Assembly (NCBI GenBank): GCA_023436585.1
Contig: JAEZIN010000017.1
Coordinates: 1-53,332 of the forward strand
Direction: 5' to 3'
Source of the DNA: Bacillota bacterium
Lineage (GTDB): Bacteria > Bacillota > Clostridia > Christensenellales > Aristaeellaceae
Length of the DNA stretch: 53,332 bases
A model generated the notes under the pieces. The model was not told the DNA's origin and did no database searches. It worked only from the letters and a program-made list of their open reading frames with translations. Shown piece after piece: positions 24,163 to 32,665 of the stretch (position 1 is its first letter; each line of letters begins with the position of its first letter). Position numbers and translations under genes: made by a program.

Positions 24163-24330
24163 CATGCCTGCCGCCCCTAAGATTTTTTTATTTGCAATCT
24201 GCCGGGCGGGCAGCTTGATGATGTATAAAGTGATAAGCAATAAGTTTATGCATGTTGTATGCTAAATATATCCTTTGTCCAAGAAAACGCCGAAAAAGCA
24301 GATTAGCCCCGGATAACTTGTTACAATTTG

Positions 24331-24359
24331 TTGGATTTTGTAGAATAATATAATATAAT
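24331..24359 (+). promoter_or_regulatory. Putative promoter of the LuxR-type regulator
   Basis: TTGGAT (24331-24336), 17 bases, perfect TATAAT (24354-24359), inside an AT-rich patch. A second overlapping TATAAT lies at 24349-24354. It leaves a leader of about 365 nt. Apart from the operator-like cluster at 24379-24451, the 570 bases between the tRNA terminator and the gene show nothing else I can support. Confidence 0.55.
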
Positions 24360-24378
24360 AAGGGAAGTTGCTGGCAAG

Positions 24379-24451
24379 TGGATAGGTTATATCCATGGCC
24401 AAGTAAGGGAAGTGTATAAAAAACATAGGTATATCCATGCATTTGGCAAGT
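24379..24451. promoter_or_regulatory. Operator-like dyad and repeated sites downstream of the promoter
   Basis: A perfect dyad, TGGATA-N5-TATCCA (24379-24395), begins about 13 bases after the predicted transcript start. ATAGGTTATATCCATG (24382-24397) recurs as ATAGGTATATCCATG (24425-24439). GGCAAGT occurs before the first copy (24373-24379) and after the second (24445-24451). Repeated sites straddling the start of a regulator gene suggest autoregulation; the binding protein is unknown. Confidence 0.4.
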
Positions 24452-24732
24452 CCCTGGGGGAACCCATCAAAAAGCAGATATAATTCCAGACCTTTATGCA
24501 GCTAATCATTCATTTTATGCTCATGGACCGAGCGAAGAAAATCAAAATATGTTTCTTTCCTATGCATGGGTATCATGGTTGGATTCACAATGCCAATTGA
24601 CGGGTACGGTATAACCGGAATTTGTGGCTGAGCCTTAAAAGCCAAGGAAAAGCACGGTGGATGCTGACTGCGAATTTCAAGTTTATACTGTGAATGAAAG
24701 AAGGCAATTCCGTCCTTTGGATGGGAGTTCAT

Positions 24733-27315
24733 ATGACCGACAAGATGGCCTTGAAGAAGGCTTACTACTTCTCACAACGGCTCAAGAAACGGCTGTCCCA
24801 GATTCCGCATTATCCCCTTACAGTCGTAGAGGCCCCGTCCGGGTTTGGAAAAACGACAGCCATCAGGGAATACCTGCGGGAGAACCTGCAAAAAGGCGGC
24901 CGTGAATACTGGTATACCTGCCTGGGGGAGCCCGCGAACATGGCTTGGAAGGGCATTTGCGGGCTCCTGGCCAACGTGAACCCCGAAATAGCTGTCCATT
25001 TGAAAAACCTCGAAACCCCATCCATGGATACGCTTTTGCATATGGCCGCCCTCCTGAAGGAGTTCCATTGTCAGGCGGAAACATATTTGGTGATCGACAA
25101 TTACCATCTTGTGAACTTCGACATCCCCCGGGAACTGATGAGCGTCTTTTCCATGCACAAATGCCCGCACCTGCACATGATATTCATCACCCAGCAGCTT
25201 CGGGCAAAGCAGCAGTTTTCCGTTCACAATCCCGGCATCCATACCATTGACTCCTCCGCGTTCTTTTTTGACAGGGAAGGCATTCAGCGTCTTTTGCGAA
25301 TGGAGGGCATCCGCCTAAGTGACGACGAGCTGGAAAACGTGTTCCGCAGCACCGAGGGATGGGTGTCCGCCATCCGGCTGCAGATCATCAGCTTCCAGGA
25401 AACAGGCTCCTTTGACAATTCCGCCGATATCGAGCACCTGGTGGAAACGGCGATCTGGAGAAAGCTTATGCCGGAGGAAAAGGATTTTCTGCTTTCCGTT
25501 TCCATTCTGGACAGCTTCACCGCCCGTCAGGCAGCCATTATGATCGGCAGGGAAACGCTGCCGGAAAACATAGAAGAGCTGCTCAAATCAAACGATTTTA
25601 TCAGGTATTTTCCCGATAAGAACACCTACGCCATCCACAGCATCCTGCTGGATTATTTGCGCAACCGGTTTTATAACTACCAGCCGGAGGATTTTCAAAA
25701 CAAAATCTTCCGCCTGGCAGGACGCAGCTACGCCTTCGTATCGCAGTATTTTGCGGCCGCACAGCTTTTTTGGAAGGTCAGGGACTATGACGCCATACTC
25801 TCCATGCCCTTTGACGGTGTTTATCTTGGCAATCAGAAAGAAAATAATATTCTGCAGTTTATTGTGACCCTGATAAATGAATGCCCGGACGAAACGCTTT
25901 TACGGCACCCCTTCACCATGCTGGCATTTTCCTATTTAATGCTTTTGGACAAGCAGTTGGAAGCCTTTTTGAAACTGCAAAGGCTGCTGGGAGAGGCCGT
26001 AGAACACAGCGAGTGGTTTGCCTTGGAGGAAAAACGGAGGCTGAGGGGAGAATATGCCATGCTGCGTGCCTTCATTTCCTTCAACGATATCAAAATGATG
26101 TTTGGTTGTGTGAAGCATGCCCTCCACATACTCGGCGGGCCTAGCGATACAATTATTGGCACCATGCCTTGGATGTTCGGCAGCACATCGATCCTTCTTA
26201 TGCTGTGGCGCAAGCCTGGCATGCTGGAAAAGGAGTTGGAGGTGCTTGATGAGAGTCTGCCGATATTTCGAAGGCTGACACGCGGCCAGTGCGCAGGCAT
26301 CAACAGCCTGATGCGGGCCGAGGCCATGCTCATGCGCGGAGACGATGATGAGGCGGAAATTTTGTGCCATAAGGCGCTGCACGAAGCCCGAAGCTTTTCA
26401 CAGGCATCCATATGCCTGTGCGCCGAGCTGGCGCTTGCCCAGATCGCCATCCTGCGTGGGGATACGGACAGCTATTTTGCGGCGGTAAAGAACATAAGGG
26501 GCCACGCAAAGGAGAATTCCCATTTATACATCCTGCGGCTTACGGAAATGTGCCTGTCGGTCCTGGGTATCGTGCTGGGGATACGGGACTTTGTCGCTCC
26601 ATGGATCAGTGATCCGGAAAGTATCAAAAAGGTGCTTTATTCGTATTCATCCGTTCCTGCCCTGCTGATCTACGCGAAGCTTTTGCTGATGGACAAGAAA
26701 TACAACGCGTATTTCGGTATATCGCACCTATTGGATGACGCGGCCTGGAATCCGGCGGGAAACATTCAATGCATGCTGTCCAGCGTATATCAGCACATCT
26801 ATTCCGCCATGGCAAGACATCAATGCGGCAATACACCTGAAGCCAGGAAGAATCTTGGGGACGCGCTTTTGCTGGCGCTCAAAGATCAGGTGTACCTGCC
26901 CTTTGCCCAACAGGAAGGCGCTTTGCAGCCTATTCTGGAGCCGGTCCTCAGTTTCATCACAGGCAGGGGCAGCGAAGGCGCATTTCATTGTAATGGCCAG
27001 AATTCCGCCTCGTCTCCGGCGAAGGAATACGGCCTTTCTCAGGGGGAATTGGAAAGCCGCATCGCCGCGCTGAAAGTGCTTTGCAGGCGTCAGGAAAAAG
27101 GGGCTGCCCTCATAAGAAGAGCCGTTCTGCAATCCAAATCCAGCTTGACGCCCAGGGAAAGGGAAATCGCCGTGCTTGCCAGGGACAGGCTCAGCGCCAG
27201 GGAGATCGCCGGCCGGCTGTTCATATCGGAGGCCACCGTAAGAACAATTTTGAGAAATGTATACAGCAAGCTCGATGTTCACTCAAAAACGGAGTTGAAT
27301 TCAAAGGATTTTTGA
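24733..27315 (+). CDS. LuxR-family regulator of the MalT type (STAND ATPase)
   Basis: An 860-residue cytoplasmic regulator. The STAND ATPase module has Walker A APSGFGKT (34-41) and a Walker B-like LVIDNYH. A long helical repeat region (about 310-770) resembles the TPR sensor of MalT. The C-terminus is a LuxR/GerE helix-turn-helix (about 798-855) with LTPREREIAVLARD, SAREIAGRLFISEATVRTIL and the YSKLDVHSKTEL end. MalT-type proteins bind a small inducer, form oligomers with ATP and activate promoters. The start at 24733 has GGGAG five bases upstream; a longer form from 24694 lacks a ribosome site. It lies on its own transcript just before the chemotaxis genes, which makes them possible targets, but this is inference. 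Confidence 0.9.
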   Translation: MTDKMALKKAYYFSQRLKKRLSQIPHYPLTVVEAPSGFGKTTAIREYLRENLQKGGREYWYTCLGEPANMAWKGICGLLANVNPEIAVHLKNLETPSMDTLLHMAALLKEFHCQAETYLVIDNYHLVNFDIPRELMSVFSMHKCPHLHMIFITQQLRAKQQFSVHNPGIHTIDSSAFFFDREGIQRLLRMEGIRLSDDELENVFRSTEGWVSAIRLQIISFQETGSFDNSADIEHLVETAIWRKLMPEEKDFLLSVSILDSFTARQAAIMIGRETLPENIEELLKSNDFIRYFPDKNTYAIHSILLDYLRNRFYNYQPEDFQNKIFRLAGRSYAFVSQYFAAAQLFWKVRDYDAILSMPFDGVYLGNQKENNILQFIVTLINECPDETLLRHPFTMLAFSYLMLLDKQLEAFLKLQRLLGEAVEHSEWFALEEKRRLRGEYAMLRAFISFNDIKMMFGCVKHALHILGGPSDTIIGTMPWMFGSTSILLMLWRKPGMLEKELEVLDESLPIFRRLTRGQCAGINSLMRAEAMLMRGDDDEAEILCHKALHEARSFSQASICLCAELALAQIAILRGDTDSYFAAVKNIRGHAKENSHLYILRLTEMCLSVLGIVLGIRDFVAPWISDPESIKKVLYSYSSVPALLIYAKLLLMDKKYNAYFGISHLLDDAAWNPAGNIQCMLSSVYQHIYSAMARHQCGNTPEARKNLGDALLLALKDQVYLPFAQQEGALQPILEPVLSFITGRGSEGAFHCNGQNSASSPAKEYGLSQGELESRIAALKVLCRRQEKGAALIRRAVLQSKSSLTPREREIAVLARDRLSAREIAGRLFISEATVRTILRNVYSKLDVHSKTELNSKDF

Positions 27316-27325
27316 CGATATATAT

Positions 27326-27349
27326 AAAAATACTGCAAAATGGAGTATG
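27326..27349. repeat. 24-base element, copy 1 (upstream of cheA)
   Basis: AAAAATACTGCAAAA followed by TGGAGTATG. It contains the dyad ATACT-N9-AGTAT. A second copy at 33122-33145 matches 22 of 24 positions. It lies 11 bases past the stop of the LuxR-type gene and 147 bases before the cheA start. Confidence 0.5.
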
Positions 27350-27392
27350 TGGTTGAAAGGTATTTGCGGTATCCTTCTTAAAGAGTAAGTGC

Positions 27393-27427
27393 CGGTTCTG
27401 CCACCCTGCGGGCGGCCAGCCGTTTTT
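27393..27427 (+). terminator. Terminator between the LuxR-type gene and cheA
   Basis: A long interrupted stem: CGGTT (27393-27397) with AGCCG (27418-27422), GCC (27400-27402) with GGC (27414-27416), CCC (27404-27406) with GGG (27410-27412), loop TGC, followed by TTTTT. It separates the regulator from the chemotaxis operon unless read-through is allowed. Confidence 0.6.
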
Positions 27428-27496
27428 GGCAAAAATATTGATGCAATAATTGAAAGATTATGGTAGATTATGTAGAGTACAAAAGGAGGAGTGAAA

Positions 27497-29569
27497 TTGG
27501 ATAACGGCTTTTCAACCGAGCCTATGCTGGACATATTTATATACGAGACATCCCAAAACATCGAGCAGCTTGAAAAACTGATCATGTCAAGCGAAGAGGC
27601 GGGCAGTTTTACCCCTGAAACAGTCAATGAAATCTTCAGGATCATGCACACCATCAAAGGTTCTTCCGCCATGATGATGTATAACAGCATCGCGGCGCTG
27701 GCTCATGCGGTGGAGGACCTTTTCTACTTCATCAGGGAAGGGAAGCCTGGTCATATCGACCACGCCACGTTGTCCGACCTGGTGCTGGAGGGTGTGGACT
27801 TTATCAAGCTTGAAATGGAGAAGGTGAAAAACGCCGGCGGTCTGGACGGCGATCCTTCCCTTCTGGTGGAAAGCATCAAGGGCTTTCTGTCCATCTTAAA
27901 AGGCGATAAGCAGGCCGCCCCGGCCGCAAGCGCAAAGGTACCGGAGCCTTCCCCGGCACCGCCCGCGGCAATGCCCGCCAGCCTGCCTGTCATAAAGGAG
28001 GAAGGCCCCGGCGTTACAAGGCGCTATGAAGCGGTCTTCTACTTTGAAGATGGCTGCGAAATGGAAAACATCCGGGCGTATTCCATCGTACAGAACATGA
28101 TGGAAATATCCGACGATTTTAGCTATATCCCCGAAGACATCCTGGAGAACAATGAAACCGTACAGGTGATACGGGAGCAGGGCTTCAAGGTCAGTTTGAA
28201 ATCCCAAAAGAGCCTTACGGAGCTGCATGAGTTCTTCATGAATACCCCGTTTGTGCGTGATCTGGAACTGACCGAGATGAGTGAGGAGCAGGCCGAGGTG
28301 GCTATCTCCGGGCTTAAGGCGGCCGCCGCGGAGCCTGTGCAGGATGCGCCCAAGGCACCGGAGCATACCGAACCTGTTCAGGCGGAGAAAAAGAACGCGC
28401 ACCAGCAGAATATTATCAGCGTGGACGTGGCCAAGCTGGACATCCTCATGGACCTGATGGGCGAAATGGTCATTGCGGAAGCGATGGTCACCCAGAACCC
28501 CGAGCTGCAAAACCTGCAGCTGAACAGCTTCTACAAGGCCGCCCGGCAGCTTCGGAAAATCACCAGTGAGATGCAGGATATGGTGATGTCCATCCGCATG
28601 GTGCCCCTGTCGGCCACCTTCCACAAAATGCACCGCATCGTCAGGGATATGGGCCGGAAGCTTTCCAAGGATGTTCAGCTGACCTTGATCGGGGAAGAAA
28701 CCGAGGTGGACAAGAACATCATCGAGCATATCTCCGATCCCCTGATGCATCTTGTACGCAATGCGGTGGATCACGGCATAGAGACCATGAAGGAGCGGGA
28801 AGCGGCCGGAAAGCCCAGGGCCGGCCAGGTGACGCTGGAGGCGAAAAACGCCGGCAGCGACGTCATCGTCACCGTAAGGGATGACGGCAAGGGCCTGAAC
28901 AAGGATAAGATACTGAAAAAGGCCGCGGCGCAGGGGCTGCTCACCAAGCCCAGGAGTGATATGACGGACAGGGAAATCTACAACCTGATTTTCCTGCCCG
29001 GCTTCTCCACCAATGAAAACGTCACCGAGTTCAGCGGCCGCGGCGTCGGCATGGATGTGGTAATCAAGAACCTGGAGGCCATCGGCGGTTCCGTCTCCAT
29101 CGACAGTGTGCAGGGGTCAGGCACGGTCACAACCCTGAAAATCCCGCTGACGCTGGCCATTATCGACGGCATGAACATCCGTGTGGGCGGTGCCAAGTAT
29201 ACGCTCCCCACCACCTCCATCAAGGAAACCTTCCAGGCCAAGGAAAAGGATATCGTCAGGGATCCCGACGGCAACGAAATGATCATGGTCCGCGGGGAAT
29301 GCTACCCCATCCTCCGCCTCCATACGGTGTACTCCGTCAAGACCGATATTACCGACCTCACAAGGGGGATCATGCTCATGGTGGAGCAGGACGGGAAAAG
29401 CGTCTGCCTGTTTGCCGATGAGCTTCTGGGCCAGCACCAGGTGGTGGTCAAGGCGCTGCCCGCTTACATCAAGAACACGAAAAAGGTGGATGGCCTGGCC
29501 GGCTGCACGCTGCTGGGGGATGGCAGCATCAGCCTGATACTGAATATCGGCGGATTGATCAATATGTAG
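27497..29569 (+). CDS. cheA: Chemotaxis histidine kinase CheA
   Basis: A 690-residue kinase that works at receptor arrays. The P1 phosphotransfer domain has H51 in MHTIKGSSAMM. A proline/alanine-rich linker (about 140-170) and a P2-type docking domain (about 175-275) follow. The P3 dimer helices begin near VDVAKLDILMDLMGE. The P4 ATPase shows HLVRNAVDHGIE (N box), DDGKGLNKDKI (G1) and GRGVGMDVV (G2). P5 is the CheW-like domain (about 550-690). The start is TTG at 27497, seven bases after AAGGAGG (27483-27489); GTG at 27491 directly abuts that site and is less likely. It is the first gene of the cheAWRBD group and would phosphorylate CheY, CheB and CheV. Confidence 0.96.
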   Translation: MDNGFSTEPMLDIFIYETSQNIEQLEKLIMSSEEAGSFTPETVNEIFRIMHTIKGSSAMMMYNSIAALAHAVEDLFYFIREGKPGHIDHATLSDLVLEGVDFIKLEMEKVKNAGGLDGDPSLLVESIKGFLSILKGDKQAAPAASAKVPEPSPAPPAAMPASLPVIKEEGPGVTRRYEAVFYFEDGCEMENIRAYSIVQNMMEISDDFSYIPEDILENNETVQVIREQGFKVSLKSQKSLTELHEFFMNTPFVRDLELTEMSEEQAEVAISGLKAAAAEPVQDAPKAPEHTEPVQAEKKNAHQQNIISVDVAKLDILMDLMGEMVIAEAMVTQNPELQNLQLNSFYKAARQLRKITSEMQDMVMSIRMVPLSATFHKMHRIVRDMGRKLSKDVQLTLIGEETEVDKNIIEHISDPLMHLVRNAVDHGIETMKEREAAGKPRAGQVTLEAKNAGSDVIVTVRDDGKGLNKDKILKKAAAQGLLTKPRSDMTDREIYNLIFLPGFSTNENVTEFSGRGVGMDVVIKNLEAIGGSVSIDSVQGSGTVTTLKIPLTLAIIDGMNIRVGGAKYTLPTTSIKETFQAKEKDIVRDPDGNEMIMVRGECYPILRLHTVYSVKTDITDLTRGIMLMVEQDGKSVCLFADELLGQHQVVVKALPAYIKNTKKVDGLAGCTLLGDGSISLILNIGGLINM

Positions 29570-29615
29570 GTTTCACTGGGGTTTGTTTGGGTTTATAGAA
29601 AAGGAGGCTGGCAAA

Positions 29616-30110
29616 ATGGCACAGGCTGATGTGTTGAACCTTATGGAGCAGGACGAGGATACGCTCAAGGGGAAGTACCTGATTTTTTCCATGGGAAAAG
29701 AACTGTACGGGATGGAGATCAGGTATATCACCGAGATCATTGGCATTCAGCCTATTACCGAGGTCCCGGAAATGCCCGCGTACGTGAAGGGGATCACCAA
29801 CCTTCGGGGAAAGATCATCCCCGTCATGGATGCCCGCCTTCGTTTCAAGAAGGAAGTCAGGGAGTATGACGACAGAACCTGCATCATCGTCATCGATATC
29901 AACGATACATCCATCGGCCTGATCGTGGACAGCGTATCGGAAGTGATTGCCCTGCGGGAAGAGGACATCGCTCCGCCCCCTGAAATCAACAAGGGCGGCC
30001 ACAGGTATATCAAGGGCATCGGCAAGGCCGGCGACAGCGTAAAGCTCCTGCTGGACTGCCAGCGGCTCTTGATGGATGAGGCGATGGAGATGCTTCGGAC
30101 CATGGCTTGA
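29616..30110 (+). CDS. cheW: Chemotaxis coupling protein CheW
   Basis: A 164-residue adaptor made of one CheW domain (about 18-155). It joins receptors to the P5 domain of CheA. Recognisable parts are KYLIFSMGKELYGMEIRYI, the central NLRGKIIPVMDARLRF and the later IGLIVDSVSEVIALREEDI. The start at 29616 has GGAGG eight bases upstream; an upstream in-frame ATG at 29583 has none. It lies 46 bases after cheA. A stem-loop pairing GGAGG (30140-30144) with CCTCC (30158-30162), extended by GGAG/CTCC, lies in the gap before cheR and may affect cheR translation. Confidence 0.95.
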   Translation: MAQADVLNLMEQDEDTLKGKYLIFSMGKELYGMEIRYITEIIGIQPITEVPEMPAYVKGITNLRGKIIPVMDARLRFKKEVREYDDRTCIIVIDINDTSIGLIVDSVSEVIALREEDIAPPPEINKGGHRYIKGIGKAGDSVKLLLDCQRLLMDEAMEMLRTMA

Positions 30111-30189
30111 TCATTTGACAGGACAAAGAAACGGAGCTTGGAGGAGAGCCGCCCGGCCCTCCTTCTCCATAAAGGCGGGCGATCGCAAA

Positions 30190-31002
30190 GTGGTCATCAG
30201 GGAGCAGGAGTTCATGCAGTTTGCCGATTACATCAAGGCAAACTACGGCATCCACTTCAAAAATGAAAAGCAGGCGCTGGTGGCCGGCAGGCTGAATCAG
30301 GTTCTCACCGGCATGAACATGAACAGCCTTACGGAATACCTGCAGTATGTGGCTGCCGACAAAACGGGCCAGGCAGCCGCAACCATGCTGGACAAGCTGA
30401 CCACCAACTATACTTTTTTCATGCGGGAACCGGCGCACTTTGATTTCTTTAAGGACAAGGTCCTGCCGTACCTGAAAAGAACCGTGAAGGACAATGACCT
30501 GCGCATATGGAGCGCGGCCTGCTCCACCGGGGAGGAGCCCTACACCCTGGCCATGATCCTCGATGAATTCTTCGGCCCGGAAAAGTCTGCCTGGGATACG
30601 AAAATACTGGCCACAGACATCTCCGCAGGCGTCCTGTCCGCCGCCAGGGCCGGCGTGTACGGCAAGGAAAAGGTGGCGGAGCTTCCTCCCGCGTGGCGCC
30701 AGAGGTATTTCAAAGAACTGGATGCAGCGAATTGCATTCTGAACGACAGGATCAGGAATGAAGTGATATTCGGCAACCTGAACCTGATGGATTCCGTTTT
30801 CCCCTTCAAAAGGAAAATGCACGTCATTTTCTTAAGGAACGTCATGATTTATTTCGATAATGATACGAAAGACAAATTGGTCCAGCGCCTGTATGACATC
30901 ACCGAACCCGGCGGATTTTTGTTCATCGGCCATTCGGAGGGGCTGAACCGTGAGGCGACGCGCTATAAATATGTGATGCCTGCTGTATATCGAAAGGAGT
31001 AA
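30190..31002 (+). CDS. cheR: Chemoreceptor methyltransferase CheR
   Basis: A 270-residue enzyme that methylates receptor glutamates with S-adenosylmethionine. The helical N-terminal domain (about 1-75) begins IREQEFMQFADYIKANYGIH. The Rossmann-type domain (about 78-268) carries TTNYTFFMREPAHFDFF, the SAM loop IWSAACSTGEEPYTLAM and TDISAGVLSAARAGVYG. Later come LRNVMIYFDNDTKDKLV and GGFLFIGHSEGL. The start is uncertain. GTG at 30190 gives the usual CheR N-terminus but has only a weak ribosome site, and the frame is open back into cheW (30076). I chose the start by family alignment from memory. It lies between cheW and cheB in one operon. Confidence 0.92.
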   Translation: MVIREQEFMQFADYIKANYGIHFKNEKQALVAGRLNQVLTGMNMNSLTEYLQYVAADKTGQAAATMLDKLTTNYTFFMREPAHFDFFKDKVLPYLKRTVKDNDLRIWSAACSTGEEPYTLAMILDEFFGPEKSAWDTKILATDISAGVLSAARAGVYGKEKVAELPPAWRQRYFKELDAANCILNDRIRNEVIFGNLNLMDSVFPFKRKMHVIFLRNVMIYFDNDTKDKLVQRLYDITEPGGFLFIGHSEGLNREATRYKYVMPAVYRKE

Positions 31003-31008
31003 GTATGT

Positions 31009-32031
31009 TTGGAAAAGCAAAAAAAGACCAGGGTTCTGGTCGTTGACGATAGCAGGGTTTCCAGGGAGCTGATTGCCAGGGGCATATCGCAAGATCCGCA
31101 GATCGAGGTGGTTGCCCTGGCCGGCGATCCGTTTGAGGCCCGCGACAAAATTATCGAAACACGCCCCGACGTGATCACCTGCGACGTGGAAATGCCCAAA
31201 ATGAACGGCATCGAATTTGTAAGAAGGCTTTTGCCTCAGTACTTTGTTCCCGTGATTATGGTCAGCGCCGTAAGCAAGGTGGTTTTTGAGGCCATGGAGG
31301 CAGGCGCCGTGGACTTTGTGGTAAAGCCCGACGCGCCGCCCGGCAAGAGCATCGACAGCTTTATCCGCGACCTTGTCCAGAAGATCAGGACGGCATCCAC
31401 GGTAAAAGCGCCACAGCTCAAGCCGGAAAAAGCCAGCGTCACGGGCACCTTCAACCATGATGCCGGCAGCATCATCGCCATCGGCGCGTCCACCGGGGGG
31501 ACCGAGGCCATCTACAGCATTTTAAGCTCCCTGCCCGCCGCGATTCCCGGAATCGTCATCGTGCAGCACATCCCGCCCGTTTTTTCCAGGATGTTTGCCG
31601 AACGTTTGGACAGTCAAACCTCCCTGCAGGTCAAGGAGGCTGAGACCGGCGATTATGTGGAGCCCGGCCGTGTACTGGTCGCGCCGGGGGATAAGCATAT
31701 GAAAATTAAAAAGGTGGGCAAGCGATACCAGGTGGAGTGCTTCCAGGGTGAAAAGGTCAACGGTCACTGCCCGTCGGTGGATGTGCTGTTTGAATCGGTG
31801 GCCAAGGAGGCCGGCGGAAGCGCCGTTGGGATCCTGCTCACCGGCATGGGCTATGATGGGGCAAAGGGTCTTTTGTCCATGCGGTTAAGGGGTGCCAAGA
31901 CCATCGGGCAGGATGAGGCGTCGTCGGTAGTGTACGGCATGCCCAAGGTCGCTTTTGAGCTGGGGGCTGTGCAGACGCAGTCGCCGCTTTGCAGCATTCC
32001 CCAAGTTCTGTCGAAGCTCCTTTTAGGGTGA
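31009..32031 (+). CDS. cheB: Chemotaxis methylesterase/glutamine deamidase CheB
   Basis: A 340-residue adaptation enzyme: a receiver domain (about 6-125, phospho-acceptor D59 in TCDVEMPKMNG), a linker (about 126-150) and the methylesterase domain (about 152-338). The catalytic triad is visible as S161 (GASTGGTEA), H187 (VQHIPP) and D283 (GMGYDGAKG). Phosphorylation by CheA would switch it on to remove methyl groups added by CheR. The start is TTG at 31009, with AAAGGAG at 30993-30999. An ATG at 31005 is out of frame. It is six bases after cheR and six before cheD. Confidence 0.96.
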   Translation: MEKQKKTRVLVVDDSRVSRELIARGISQDPQIEVVALAGDPFEARDKIIETRPDVITCDVEMPKMNGIEFVRRLLPQYFVPVIMVSAVSKVVFEAMEAGAVDFVVKPDAPPGKSIDSFIRDLVQKIRTASTVKAPQLKPEKASVTGTFNHDAGSIIAIGASTGGTEAIYSILSSLPAAIPGIVIVQHIPPVFSRMFAERLDSQTSLQVKEAETGDYVEPGRVLVAPGDKHMKIKKVGKRYQVECFQGEKVNGHCPSVDVLFESVAKEAGGSAVGILLTGMGYDGAKGLLSMRLRGAKTIGQDEASSVVYGMPKVAFELGAVQTQSPLCSIPQVLSKLLLG

Positions 32032-32036
32032 TCCCG

Positions 32037-32507
32037 ATGGAATTAGTGGTGGGAATGGGCGATTACATGATTACCAACAGGGAAGACGACATCCTGCGCA
32101 CCTTTGCCCTGGCGTCCTGCGTGGCGGTGACAGCGTACAGCCCCGCAAGAAAGGCGGCCGGCATGATTCACGTGGTCCTGCCCACGCCCATGGGCCCCAA
32201 GGACGAGGCGCTGCGCCCAGGCTATTTCGCCGAAACGGGCGTGCCGCTTCTGATAGGCGCCATGTGCGCTAAATATGGCTGCAGGAAGGAAGAGCTTCAC
32301 ATTCAAATGTATGGGGGAGCCGATTCCATGCTCCCGCAGGACATATACAACGTGGGCAAAAAGAATATTGACGCCGTAAAACTCGCGTTGCTTTCCATGG
32401 GCCTGACCATTCGCAGGGCTGACTTGCGGGGAAACGACAGCCGGACCATCACCATGGATGTGAAAACCGGCTTCGTGGAGGTCTACAGGCAGCCGATCGT
32501 TCTTTGA
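32037..32507 (+). CDS. cheD: Chemoreceptor glutamine deamidase CheD
   Basis: A 156-residue enzyme that converts receptor glutamines to glutamates. The conserved catalytic set is present: T22, C28 in ALASCVAVTAY and H45 in GMIHVVLP, with the typical GGAD of the family in QMYGGADSM. In Bacillus subtilis CheD also binds CheC and takes part in adaptation; no cheC is in this window. The start at 32037 lies six bases after cheB and has a weak ribosome site (AGGGTG), consistent with coupling to cheB. The 158 bases that follow show no gene and no terminator. Confidence 0.94.
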   Translation: MELVVGMGDYMITNREDDILRTFALASCVAVTAYSPARKAAGMIHVVLPTPMGPKDEALRPGYFAETGVPLLIGAMCAKYGCRKEELHIQMYGGADSMLPQDIYNVGKKNIDAVKLALLSMGLTIRRADLRGNDSRTITMDVKTGFVEVYRQPIVL

Positions 32508-32665
32508 GCGGCGGTATGCAAAATCAATAATAACCGAATGGATGAATCCAAACCAAGCGGTCCTCCGAAATTGGAAGGGCCTGGTTGAACTTTGCCTATC
32601 GCTTGGCCGTAAGCTGCCGCGCAAGAAACCGCGTTGTCTATATTACCCGCTCAGGAGGGGGCTGC

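Noticed and set aside
27347..27388. Thirteen-codon leader peptide just before the terminator upstream of cheA, suggesting attenuation
   Set aside because: The GGAG before its ATG is only one base away, too close for initiation, and the peptide has no run of a regulatory amino acid.
27450..27478. TTGAAA-17-TAGAGT as cheA promoter
   Set aside because: The predicted transcript start would fall inside the AAGGAGG ribosome site, leaving no usable leader.
32508..32665. Possible riboswitch between cheD and the receiver gene
   Set aside because: I could not fit the c-di-GMP or other known riboswitch cores to the sequence; only a strong ribosome site is clear.
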